A stretch of 63,222 bases of DNA, taken from positions 1 to 63,222 of the forward strand of contig JAFPYI010000029.1 of assembly GCA_017412245.1 (NCBI GenBank), written 5' to 3'. Every line of letters starts with the position of its first letter. Positions within the stretch are counted from its first letter, which is position 1. The stretch is from Paludibacteraceae bacterium. GTDB taxonomy: Bacteria; Bacteroidota; Bacteroidia; Bacteroidales; Paludibacteraceae. This document shows, in pieces, positions 26,701 to 32,843 of the stretch. The position numbers and the translations under genes are program-made. The notes under the pieces are model-generated. The model had not been told where the DNA came from. It was given only the letters and a program-made list of their open reading frames with translations, and searched no databases.

Positions 26701-27340
26701 AGTATTCCAATTGCGAAGGCGAGAATCCCGGAACGGATGTTCCGTCATATTTAATGCTCTTTAGTGTCGCATCAGAAGATGGGCCGGAGGAAGCAATTAC
26801 AATTTCTTCAACGTAATCTCCATCGGCAGAGTGTGAACTTAAATAAAAGCCATAGCATCCCGGTTGAAGGACAGATGTCTCATTTGTGTATGCAGTAGCG
26901 ACCCCAGTTTGAGTAATTGTAATGGAACTTAATTCGGAATTGTTATTGGTGTAGTATGTACTTGCATTCCCTCCGCTTGCACATTGAGCAATGATCCCCT
27001 CTAAATCTGCATCACTAATAGATTTAACACTCCAAGTGTCTGTGATGGATTTCGTCTTGCTATTCCGTACTTTGAATTTGATAGTAGAAGCGGCTGCGAT
27101 TTTGAAAGCAAACATGCCTCCACTTTTAACTTCGACACCATTATTTGCCCCCAAACCACCTCCATTACGTCCGTAGTAGATGTTTTGGTAAGTGTTGAAT
27201 TTCTTTGATCCTGAAGTGGCTTGTGCGCTGGCAAGTGAGTATGTGCCTGGATTGAGAGCAACTGCATTTGCTGCAACTGCACTTACTGCTAACAGGCAAC
27301 TTGCGAAAAGAAGAAAACTTTTTTTGAAAATGTTTTTCAT
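23729..27340 (-). CDS. Large secreted protein with cadherin-like sandwich domains and type-IX-like C-terminus
   Basis: This 1203-residue protein has a signal peptide (1-23), an N-terminal beta-rich domain (ALNPGTYSLASAQATSG), then two cadherin-like beta-sandwich repeats that open SSDATLKSIKYDGTSVPGFS (about 190) and SSDATLKSLKYNNTSVPNFS (about 365). A later part contains VLYLYKNNGAYDKDGIYAYL. It ends VYDIYGRKIATTNENIYNMA, then LPTGVYIIVLENGDTFRILK, which fits a type A C-terminal sorting domain of the type IX system. Probably a cell-surface or secreted protein; substrate unknown. Unlike the three other giants here it has no small tail-anchored partner. Its leader carries 22-bp spaced repeats and an AT hairpin element. 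Confidence 0.78.
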   Translation of the reverse strand: MKNIFKKSFLLFASCLLAVSAVAANAVALNPGTYSLASAQATSGSKKFNTYQNIYYGRNGGGLGANNGVEVKSGGMFAFKIAAASTIKFKVRNSKTKSITDTWSVKSISDADLEGIIAQCASGGNASTYYTNNNSELSSITITQTGVATAYTNETSVLQPGCYGFYLSSHSADGDYVEEIVIASSGPSSDATLKSIKYDGTSVPGFSPSQLEYSVELPATATTPPTVTAEANDAKATVSVTPATSLPGYALIDVTAEDGTTQLQYKVLFEKASAAPKVLTATWDNIRGTATIDQVAKTITGQVTNGSSLNLAPTFTGNNFNNGAWTPTGAQNFANGPINYTFTSSVDASTTTYSVTITEAPPMSSDATLKSLKYNNTSVPNFSPTTLTYNIELPSGTSTIPTVTAEANDSKATATVTPPSGIPGVAKVKVVAEDGTELTYTINFTVAVPGSDLTLHVPGKYEEKEIAGGYNAELSVFDGHEYEVYYINRDGDSKLSLATSNGDKAGSITNSTGENSAKAKDGWLTLSATGSGSDTNGAAKDEFGTSIRKINMQAGSEILLHIQGYDLFSFYGKDNSNSTTKCFEVYINGVKQNTTPDNTYSIRRFPLTTGENLIRVTALSTSSSSFVALSLRVAQEPRCTWLKGNDSTQVVWATTAPKPIYYFTKYNNIPGAETKLEWTGTAADGITLATAGQGEIGDTLMISGVANAEPGIYNYKVVSYYNGTKTTEVPGKFEVINYIKELTDTIVDAYVGEEMDELRFRLYTINPSGYAITWRGSDYPEGHTSDLQNNVVIIHGIMTKAGTFPYTIAVNDGNAITGKINVLTFDPGNDPVLYLYKNNGAYDKDGIYAYLKSTAGGSRNLVPRKAKTDGLRAAEQYSKYKWIYISEDVDADNAEVLAIANGGVNLPVLNMKSFSYSPGRLDWGEPNNGSLSENGQSITVVRPDHPIFQALNKKKGDKIKILSEIDFKGLMPADVDYEGSLCLATALTRDMEDYNGDGEEQTFLHEIPAALRNGNKYICMPIALQSSTKLTNDGKNFVKQVITYLLNTQATVSVPELKITSMKISGVEGVIDEANSTISFEFNKKQYPSLDITAITPVVTVANPTYTHVTPGTDEVIDFSASTFAPVVFTVTDYINRRAYDVKVRLFEPQGIEEIYSVGDWVNVYDIYGRKIATTNENIYNMALPTGVYIIVLENGDTFRILK

Positions 27341-27372
27341 ATCAAATTGAATATTATGTTTCTAATTTACTA

Positions 27373-27420
27373 AAATCACGGGATATATATTATGTATAAT
27401 ATATATATGGTGTGGTGGGA
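27373..27420. repeat. AT hairpin element, inverse copy of 8055-8099
   Basis: AAATCACGGGATATATATTA, then TGTATAATATATATATGG and TGTGGTGGGA. It is nearly the reverse complement of 8055-8099. A stem of about 11 AT pairs is possible. Confidence 0.6.
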
Positions 27421-27434
27421 TGCGATATAATCTC

Positions 27435-27485
27435 GTATCGCTCTCGTAACATTCACGTATCGCGTTCGTTTCGTTTTTGTATCGC
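27435..27485. promoter_or_regulatory. Three GTATCGC direct repeats at exactly 22-bp spacing
   Basis: GTATCGC at 27435, 27457 and 27479. It lies about 95-145 bp before the start of the 1203-residue protein gene, inside its predicted leader or control region. The regular spacing, about two helical turns, suggests a protein-binding array. Confidence 0.5.
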
Positions 27486-27580
27486 CCCTCTCGTGTAAAC
27501 CTCGATAAGACTACGTGTCAATTTCGAGATAAGTCCGTTGAAAAATGTCCGGCCACACTAAGGGATATTAAATCACGGTG

Positions 27581-27588
27581 CAAAAATA
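27581..27588 (-). promoter_or_regulatory. Probable -7 element for the 1203-residue protein gene
   Basis: TATTTTTG followed by CACC on the minus strand, preceded by a GCACATACG stretch in place of a clear TTTG. It gives a leader of about 230 nt. Confidence 0.45.
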
Positions 27589-27681
27589 CTACTTTTTTTT
27601 CGTACGTATGTGCATATATAAGGAAAAAATGTGTAAAAATTGCCATTTTGCAGAAAAAAGTTCGCGCGCGTGCATATTTTA

Positions 27682-27713
27682 TTTGCACAATTGGATTTTT
27701 TTTTGTATCTTTG
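27682..27713 (+). promoter_or_regulatory. Promoter of the DUF3078 gene
   Basis: TTTG (27682-27685), 20 nt, TATCTTTG (27706-27713), then CAGCCG. Confidence 0.8.
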
Positions 27714-27740
27714 CAGCCGATTTTGTAAAAAAAGTTAAAA

Positions 27741-27776
27741 GCCTACTCCTAACCCCTCCCTAAAGGGAATGGAATG
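27741..27776. repeat. CCCCTCCC hairpin repeat in a leader
   Basis: GCCTACTCCTAACCCCTCCC then TAAAGGGAATGG. It is a degenerate, inverted copy of the element at 46141 and 40270. Confidence 0.6.
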
Positions 27777-27826
27777 GAAAAAAGGAATTTTTATTTATTA
27801 CGAACATAAACATTTAAACAAAAATT

Positions 27827-29104
27827 ATGCAAAAGAAATTTTTCTCTTTATCGTTATGCCTGTTGGCAGCGATTACTCTCAGTGCTCAAGATGTAGATAA
27901 GGCAACCGTAACCGGCAATGCCGATGCCGCCGCTGCAGCCGGAGCCGACCTTCAGAAGTTGGAGAATGCTGAGAAAGCATGGAAATTTGACGGGACAGTA
28001 GGTCTGAACGCCGCTGCGACAGGTTTGGTAAACTGGGCTGCTGGTGGTAAGAATAACGTAAACGGCATAGCATATGCCAAATTGCACTTGCTGTATCACA
28101 AGGATGCAATTGCATGGGAGACGAACTTTGACACGGATTTCGGCGTAACATGGATAGACCAGAAAGAAGATCCGTTCCAGAAATCAAGCGATAATATCAA
28201 GCTGGCGACCAAATTCGGTTGGGAATTCCACGAGGGTTGGTATCTGACGGCGCTTGGAAGTTTCCAGAGCCAGTATGCTTTAGGCCGCGATTACGTGGAC
28301 GGTTATAACACCCCGATTTCCAAATGGCTTGCTCCTTCGTACACCGATATCTCCGTCGGTATTGACTGGAAGAAGAGTGTAAACGGGGCCGATTTTTCGA
28401 TTTATCTGTCTCCCATCGCGGGCCGTATCGCCACCGCTTATGTAGGTGACAAATGGAATAGAAAATATACGCACGAGGCCGCATTGGGTCAGTTGCAATA
28501 CGACATTGACCACGCCGCAGACGATGCCAGCAAAGCAGTCGCTCAAGCCGCTTATGATGCAGCCGAAGCACTCTACGACTTTGGTGTATTGGCAGCCAGC
28601 GGCACTGATTTCCGTTCGTCCCTGCAGCACAAATACGGTACTTATACCTATGCCAAAGAGGACGATATAGCATCCGGGATATTAGCCGGGGACAAGCTGT
28701 ATCGCAATTTCCGCGCAGAGATGGGTCTGAGCTTCAAAGGCGCCATTGCTTACACCTATAACGATTTCAAACTGAGCACCACTCTGGCACTGTTTACTCC
28801 TTATCAGGGCAAAGGCTTCAGTCTGAAAGAGAAATACGAGGATATTAACGGTGCGGGTTCTTGGGAGAGCCGCGATGTAGAGGCTAATTATTTCGAGTAC
28901 TCCAACAACAACCGTTACTTCGGTCACTTTGATGTAGATTGGGATGTGAACTTGAGTTATCAGTTCCTGAAATGCTTGCAAGTGACTCTGAGCACCAGTC
29001 TGAAATACTACAACGGAACGCTTGTGGCTAACCGCGACGGAGCACTGGCAGAGCGCGTACAGTTCAAAGGCGTACTCGGCTTAGGTATCGGCTACAGTTT
29101 CTAA
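27827..29104 (+). CDS. DUF3078 outer-membrane beta-barrel protein
   Basis: The 425-residue protein has a signal peptide (1-20, ending TLSAQD). GLVNWAAGGKNNVNGIAYAK (about 65-84) is followed by alternating aromatic-polar strands (WETNFDTDFGVTW, FHEGWYLTALGSFQSQYALG) and a closing GVLGLGIGYSF that ends in Phe, as outer-membrane barrels do. This fits DUF3078, a Bacteroidota family of unknown function. An insert rich in Ala and Asp (QYDIDHAADDASKAVAQAAY, about 225-244) could be an extracellular loop. It has its own promoter (27682-27713) and a leader with a hairpin repeat. It is followed by the coiled-coil and zapA genes. Confidence 0.85.
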   Translation: MQKKFFSLSLCLLAAITLSAQDVDKATVTGNADAAAAAGADLQKLENAEKAWKFDGTVGLNAAATGLVNWAAGGKNNVNGIAYAKLHLLYHKDAIAWETNFDTDFGVTWIDQKEDPFQKSSDNIKLATKFGWEFHEGWYLTALGSFQSQYALGRDYVDGYNTPISKWLAPSYTDISVGIDWKKSVNGADFSIYLSPIAGRIATAYVGDKWNRKYTHEAALGQLQYDIDHAADDASKAVAQAAYDAAEALYDFGVLAASGTDFRSSLQHKYGTYTYAKEDDIASGILAGDKLYRNFRAEMGLSFKGAIAYTYNDFKLSTTLALFTPYQGKGFSLKEKYEDINGAGSWESRDVEANYFEYSNNNRYFGHFDVDWDVNLSYQFLKCLQVTLSTSLKYYNGTLVANRDGALAERVQFKGVLGLGIGYSF

Positions 29105-29144
29105 GACCCGCTCGCACGCGTTCGCTCAAAGATAAAAGTCTCTC

Positions 29145-29420
29145 ATGCAATCGTTAGATGAGTTATCAAAAAATCTGCATCTCTTGCTGGAGCGTTATGA
29201 GGCGTTGCAACAAGAGAATGCAGCATTGCGTGAGGATATTAAACGTCAGCGTGAGGAGTTAATTCGTACCCATAGCGAGTTATCGGCTTTGCAACAGCAA
29301 AACAGACGTTTGGCTACGGCAAATGCGTTGACGGAAGCGGAAAACAGCGAAGAAGCATTGAAACGTGTCAATGCGTTGATTGCGCAAGTGGACAGGGCGA
29401 TAAACGCTTTGAAGCGTTAA
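29145..29420 (+). CDS. Small coiled-coil protein upstream of zapA (ZapB-like?)
   Basis: This 91-residue protein is almost wholly helical coiled coil (residues 5-60: NLHLLLERYEALQQENAALR, then HSELSALQQQNRRLATANAL) and has no membrane segment or signal. A small acidic/basic coiled-coil gene directly before zapA recalls the ZapB/ZapA division partnership, but sequence alone does not prove it. It lies 40 bp after the DUF3078 gene and 42 bp before zapA on the same strand. Confidence 0.7.
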   Translation: MQSLDELSKNLHLLLERYEALQQENAALREDIKRQREELIRTHSELSALQQQNRRLATANALTEAENSEEALKRVNALIAQVDRAINALKR

Positions 29421-29429
29421 TGGATGATT

Positions 29430-29466
29430 TCAAATTTAACGCCATAAATGGCTATTTGAGATTTGG
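29430..29466 (+). repeat. Simple repeat overlapping the zapA start
   Basis: TTCAAATTTAACGCCATAAA, TGGCTATTTGAGATTTGG. It resembles the CAAATTT family and an ACGCCATAAATGGC mini-hairpin. The TTG start codon of zapA lies in it. Confidence 0.5.
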
Positions 29467-29753
29467 CGACAGACAAGCAACATATCAATTTGCATTTGGA
29501 CGCACATAATGTGGGTTTGGATGTGCCGCGCGAGAGTGAACAGAACTATCGTGAGGCGGCAGTGTTGCTCAACCAACGTTATCAGTATTATCTCCATCTG
29601 CTGCCTAATGCTTCCGCGGAACAATTATGGTTATATACGGCTTTGGAGATGGCTGTTTCGCTGCAGTCTGACGCTCGGGAGAAGAGTCTTCAACCCATAG
29701 ACAAAGAACTAAAAGAATTAAATCAATTAATAAAAAATACGATGAATAAATGA
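29463..29753 (+). CDS. zapA: Cell division protein ZapA
   Basis: The 96-residue protein reads [20 protein letters not shown], then [20 protein letters not shown] and a C-terminal coiled coil (about 70-95), the ZapA layout that stabilises FtsZ protofilaments. The start is TTG: an in-frame TGA lies two codons upstream and no ATG occurs before the conserved core. The TTG sits inside a simple interspersed repeat, so the original start may have been replaced. It overlaps rny by ATGA (29750-29753). Confidence 0.85.
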   Translation: MATDKQHINLHLDAHNVGLDVPRESEQNYREAAVLLNQRYQYYLHLLPNASAEQLWLYTALEMAVSLQSDAREKSLQPIDKELKELNQLIKNTMNK

Positions 29754-31279
29754 ATGCAATCCTAATAATCATTAGTGCAGTAGTAGGACTTCTTCTCGGA
29801 GCCGGCATTTACTACCTCATCGCCCGTATTGCAGCCGTAAGCCTGATAAAAAAGGCCGAAGAAGAGGCAGAGGTGGTGAAGAAAAATAAGATTGTTGAGG
29901 CTAAAGAGCGTTTTATTGCTCTCAAACTGGAGCATGATAACACCGTTCGCGAACAGGAGAAACGTATACAGCAGCAAGAACAACGCCTGCAGCAACGTGA
30001 ACAACAACTGAATCAGCGTCAAGGCGATATTCAACGCAGTCAAAACGAGGTAGCTCAAAAAGCACAACAGATAGAACAACGCCAACAAGCATTGGACTAC
30101 AAGCAGCAAGAAGTGGAACGTCTGCACCATGAGGCTGAGAAACAGTTGGAGCAGATGAGCGGATTGTCGGCAGAAGAGGCTAAAGCGCAGTTGATCGAAG
30201 CCTTGAAAGATGAGGCGAAGACGGCTGCTATGAGTTATGTCAATGAGATTATGGATAATGCTCGTTTGGAGGCTAATAAAGAGGCGAAGAAAATCATTAT
30301 CCAGACTATCCAACGCGTGGCATCCGAGACCGCAGCAGAGAACACCGTTTCTGTTTTCCATATTGAGAATGACGAAGTCAAAGGACGTATCATCGGCCGT
30401 GAAGGACGAAATATCCGTGCTTTGGAGGCAGCAACAGGTGTGGAAATCATCGTAGATGATACTCCTGAAGCAATCACTCTTTCTGCTTTCGATCCTGTAC
30501 GTCGTGAGATAGCACGATTGTCACTTCACCAATTAGTGCAAGACGGTCGTATTCACCCTGCACGCATAGAAGAAGTGGTAGCAAAAGTGACCAAACAAGT
30601 GGAGGAAGAGATTATCGAAACCGGAAAACGTACAACTATTGACCTTGGCGTGCATGGTTTGCATCCGGAATTAGTTCGGCTGGTAGGTAAGATGAAATAT
30701 CGTTCTTCTTATGGTCAGAACCTGCTCCAGCACGCGCGTGAGACAGCTAATCTCTGTGCGGCTATGGCAGGAGAATTAGGACTGAATGTGAAAGCAGCCC
30801 GTCGTGCCGGATTGCTGCATGATATAGGTAAAGTATCCGATGAGGATGTTGAATTGCCGCACGCAGAGCTTGGTATGAAACTTTGTGAGAAATACGGCGA
30901 GAAACCCGATATCTGCAATGCTGTCGGTGCTCACCATGATGAGATAGAAATGAAAACTCTTATTGCACCTATCGTGCAAGCGTGTGACGCTATTTCCGGT
31001 GCTCGTCCGGGTGCTCGACGTGAAATCGTTGAGTCCTATGTGAAACGACTCAATGACCTTGAGAATATGGCAATGTCGTTCCCGGGAGTGGTGAAGACTT
31101 ATGCGCTGCAGGCAGGACGTGAATTGCGCGTTATCGTAGGTGCAGACAAGATTTCCGACAAGGATACTGAGTTGTTGTCCTTCGATTTGGCAAAACGTAT
31201 CCAAGACGAGATGACTTATCCCGGTCAAGTGAAGGTGACGGTTATCCGCGAAGTGCGTGCAGTCAACGTAGCAAAATAG
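29750..31279 (+). CDS. rny: Ribonuclease Y
   Basis: The 509-residue endoribonuclease has an N-terminal membrane anchor (2-25) and a long charged coiled coil (about 30-150, rich in QQ and RQ). A KH domain carries the GxxG loop in [20 protein letters not shown] (about 206-225). A C-terminal HD domain has LLHDIGKV (about 353-360) and GAHHDEIE. It starts mRNA decay at the membrane. Length is normal and no repeat insertion was seen. Coupled to zapA by ATGA. Confidence 0.95.
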   Translation: MNAILIIISAVVGLLLGAGIYYLIARIAAVSLIKKAEEEAEVVKKNKIVEAKERFIALKLEHDNTVREQEKRIQQQEQRLQQREQQLNQRQGDIQRSQNEVAQKAQQIEQRQQALDYKQQEVERLHHEAEKQLEQMSGLSAEEAKAQLIEALKDEAKTAAMSYVNEIMDNARLEANKEAKKIIIQTIQRVASETAAENTVSVFHIENDEVKGRIIGREGRNIRALEAATGVEIIVDDTPEAITLSAFDPVRREIARLSLHQLVQDGRIHPARIEEVVAKVTKQVEEEIIETGKRTTIDLGVHGLHPELVRLVGKMKYRSSYGQNLLQHARETANLCAAMAGELGLNVKAARRAGLLHDIGKVSDEDVELPHAELGMKLCEKYGEKPDICNAVGAHHDEIEMKTLIAPIVQACDAISGARPGARREIVESYVKRLNDLENMAMSFPGVVKTYALQAGRELRVIVGADKISDKDTELLSFDLAKRIQDEMTYPGQVKVTVIREVRAVNVAK

Positions 31280-31309
31280 CGAAGAGTTAAAAGACAAAAG
31301 ACAAAAGAT

Positions 31310-31341
31310 AAAGGACTTCCGCCTACAGGTAGAAGTCCTTT
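31310..31341. terminator. Bidirectional terminator between rny and trmN6
   Basis: AAAGGACTTC (31310-31319) pairs with GAAGTCCTTT (31332-31341) around a 12-nt loop. The stop codon of the minus-strand gene (31323) lies inside the hairpin. The tract before it (AAAAGACAAAAGACAAAAG) is a simple repeat. Confidence 0.72.
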
Positions 31342-32036
31342 GTTAATTTTTGGTAATCAGCAGACCGTCCGCCGTGTTCGTCTTCCAGAACCAGTGTGTC
31401 CTCGATAATCGGCAATCGGCTACCAGTCGTCTCCGATTTAGCAAAAGCCAGAAGTAGTCTTCTTGCGGGTTTGCTCTCCTTACTGAATACGCGCGCGAGG
31501 CGAACCAAAAGCGAACCGTTCTGTTGCGCCAGATTTCGGATCTCTGTTTCTGCCTCCACGGGAAGGATCAACGCTAATTCTCCTTCCGGCGCCAGTAATC
31601 GCGCACAATGGAACATTAAATCGCTGTAACTGAGTGTATCTGTATGTCGCGCTGTTTGACGACTGAAATCAGGATTCTTGAGACTATTCTGAAAATACGG
31701 AGGGTTGGAAACAATCAAATCATAGCTTTTGTTTTCGGTTTGCCAGTGTTGCAAATCCGAGTGAAAAGCCGTGACTCCATTCTCTCGCGCTTGTTCTACA
31801 GCCATGGGGTCAATATCTATACCTTCAACCGTTGCGTTCGGGAAACGCTGCATGAGCATGCGTGCTATAAGTCCGCTTCCCGTACCTACATCTAAAATGG
31901 TACATGGTAAATGACCAGATGGTACATAGTTTGGCTGCACCCATGCTCCAAGAAGAACACCATCGGTGCCCACTTTCATGGCGCATTTATCGTGCTGAAT
32001 AGTGAATTGCTTAAAGCGAAAGTTCGGTGTGCTCAT
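31323..32036 (-). CDS. trmN6: tRNA1(Val) (adenine(37)-N6)-methyltransferase, TrmN6-like
   Basis: From the ATG at 32036 (MSTPNFRFKQFTIQHDKCAM) the protein has 237 residues, with the S-adenosylmethionine loop ILDVGTGSGLIARML (about 48-62) and the N6-adenine motif NPPYFQNSL (about 113-121). This matches YfiC/TrmN6, which methylates A37 of tRNA1(Val). Between GAWVQ and ILDVG lies NYVPSGHLPCT, encoded by the simple ATGGTAAATG-type repeat. The start overlaps the upstream permease gene by 26 bp. An upstream ATG at 32060 would extend the overlap and is less likely. Confidence 0.85.
   Translation of the reverse strand: MSTPNFRFKQFTIQHDKCAMKVGTDGVLLGAWVQPNYVPSGHLPCTILDVGTGSGLIARMLMQRFPNATVEGIDIDPMAVEQARENGVTAFHSDLQHWQTENKSYDLIVSNPPYFQNSLKNPDFSRQTARHTDTLSYSDLMFHCARLLAPEGELALILPVEAETEIRNLAQQNGSLLVRLARVFSKESKPARRLLLAFAKSETTGSRLPIIEDTLVLEDEHGGRSADYQKLTKDFYL
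31895..31934 (-). repeat. In-frame TGGTAAATG-type repeat inside trmN6
   Basis: On the plus strand AAATGGTACATGGTAAATGA then CCAGATGGTACATAG. It is the opposite coding orientation to the MVNGK copies at 34753 and 38000. It encodes YVPSGHLPCT. Confidence 0.55.
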
Positions 32037-32733
32037 GATGACAACAATGGTCGTGTTCATGCGCTTCCAACACGCAATGTATAGTCAGATAGATTCCTAT
32101 TCCTATGAATAGCACTGCACAGATATGACGGAACCATTTCTCAAAGGTGCTTAAGCGACTTGTCAGTTTGCCGACACTCACAGCGCTATAACTTACCAAC
32201 CAAGCAATAAGCATAATCGGCAAGCCCGTTCCTAAACTGAAGATAACTGGCATCAACCAACTCCAACTCATCGGTAAAGTCAGCGTGATATCTATCATCG
32301 TCAGGAAATAGACTAATCTGTGCGGGCAAAAAGCAATTGCGAAAAAGATACCTAAGATGAATGACCATAACCAACTGGCATTCGAGTCTGCGTTTTGCAG
32401 GAATTTGCTTATGCCGTGGTCGTGTTCGTGATGATGGTGACCGCTGAACAACAGCACAATACCGCATACCAACATAAATGCAGCCAAGATAGGTTCGCCC
32501 CAATGACTCAGCACATGTTGTATTCCTTCGGTTTGCGCACCCATCAAGAACGGAATGCTCAACAAGACATATGTCGCCAATTTACCCAAAACGAACATAA
32601 GTCCGTTTCCAAGCACTTTGCGACGATTATTGATTTCCTTGTCGATATAACCGATAGCAGTTATACTCGTCATCAATGTGCAGGGGTCGAGAATGGTCAG
32701 TAAGCCTAATAAAAATGCAGTCAAAAGTTGCAT
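32011..32733 (-). CDS. CcdA/DsbD-like permease, ArsG-type family
   Basis: The 240-residue membrane protein has about six helices and starts MQLLTAFLLGLLTILDPCTL. The LDPCTLMTSITAIGYID and FAIAFCPHRLVYFLT motifs resemble the Cys-bearing loops of the DsbD/CcdA superfamily, in particular the ArsG-type branch annotated as arsenical efflux permeases. His-rich stretches GHHHHEHDHG (about 98-107) and HEHDHCCHHEH (near the C-terminus) suggest metal binding. Substrate unproven: redox transfer or metal/metalloid export are both possible. A TACCTTTG promoter (32766-32797) lies back to back with that of the sensor kinase. Confidence 0.72.
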   Translation of the reverse strand: MQLLTAFLLGLLTILDPCTLMTSITAIGYIDKEINNRRKVLGNGLMFVLGKLATYVLLSIPFLMGAQTEGIQHVLSHWGEPILAAFMLVCGIVLLFSGHHHHEHDHGISKFLQNADSNASWLWSFILGIFFAIAFCPHRLVYFLTMIDITLTLPMSWSWLMPVIFSLGTGLPIMLIAWLVSYSAVSVGKLTSRLSTFEKWFRHICAVLFIGIGIYLTIHCVLEAHEHDHCCHHEHTELSL

Positions 32734-32765
32734 AAAAACTCTTTATTTTTTTTCGAAAGCGGGTG

Positions 32766-32797
32766 CAAAGGTACTACAAAAAAATCATATACGCAAG
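32766..32797 (-). promoter_or_regulatory. Promoter of the ArsG/CcdA-like permease gene
   Basis: CTTG (32797-32794), 20 nt, TACCTTTG (32773-32766), minus strand. Confidence 0.72.
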
Positions 32798-32802
32798 ATT
32801 TA

Positions 32803-32834
32803 TTTGCATATTTCGCAAAAAAGCAGTACCTTTG
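32803..32834 (+). promoter_or_regulatory. Promoter of the sensor kinase gene (near-leaderless)
   Basis: TTTG (32803-32806), 20 nt, TACCTTTG (32827-32834). The ATG at 32844 is only 9 nt after the -7 element. Confidence 0.8.
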
Positions 32835-32843
32835 CAGTCGCAA

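Noticed and set aside
32763-32843. Upstream start for the sensor kinase
   Set aside because: The added 27 codons contain the promoter (32803-32834).
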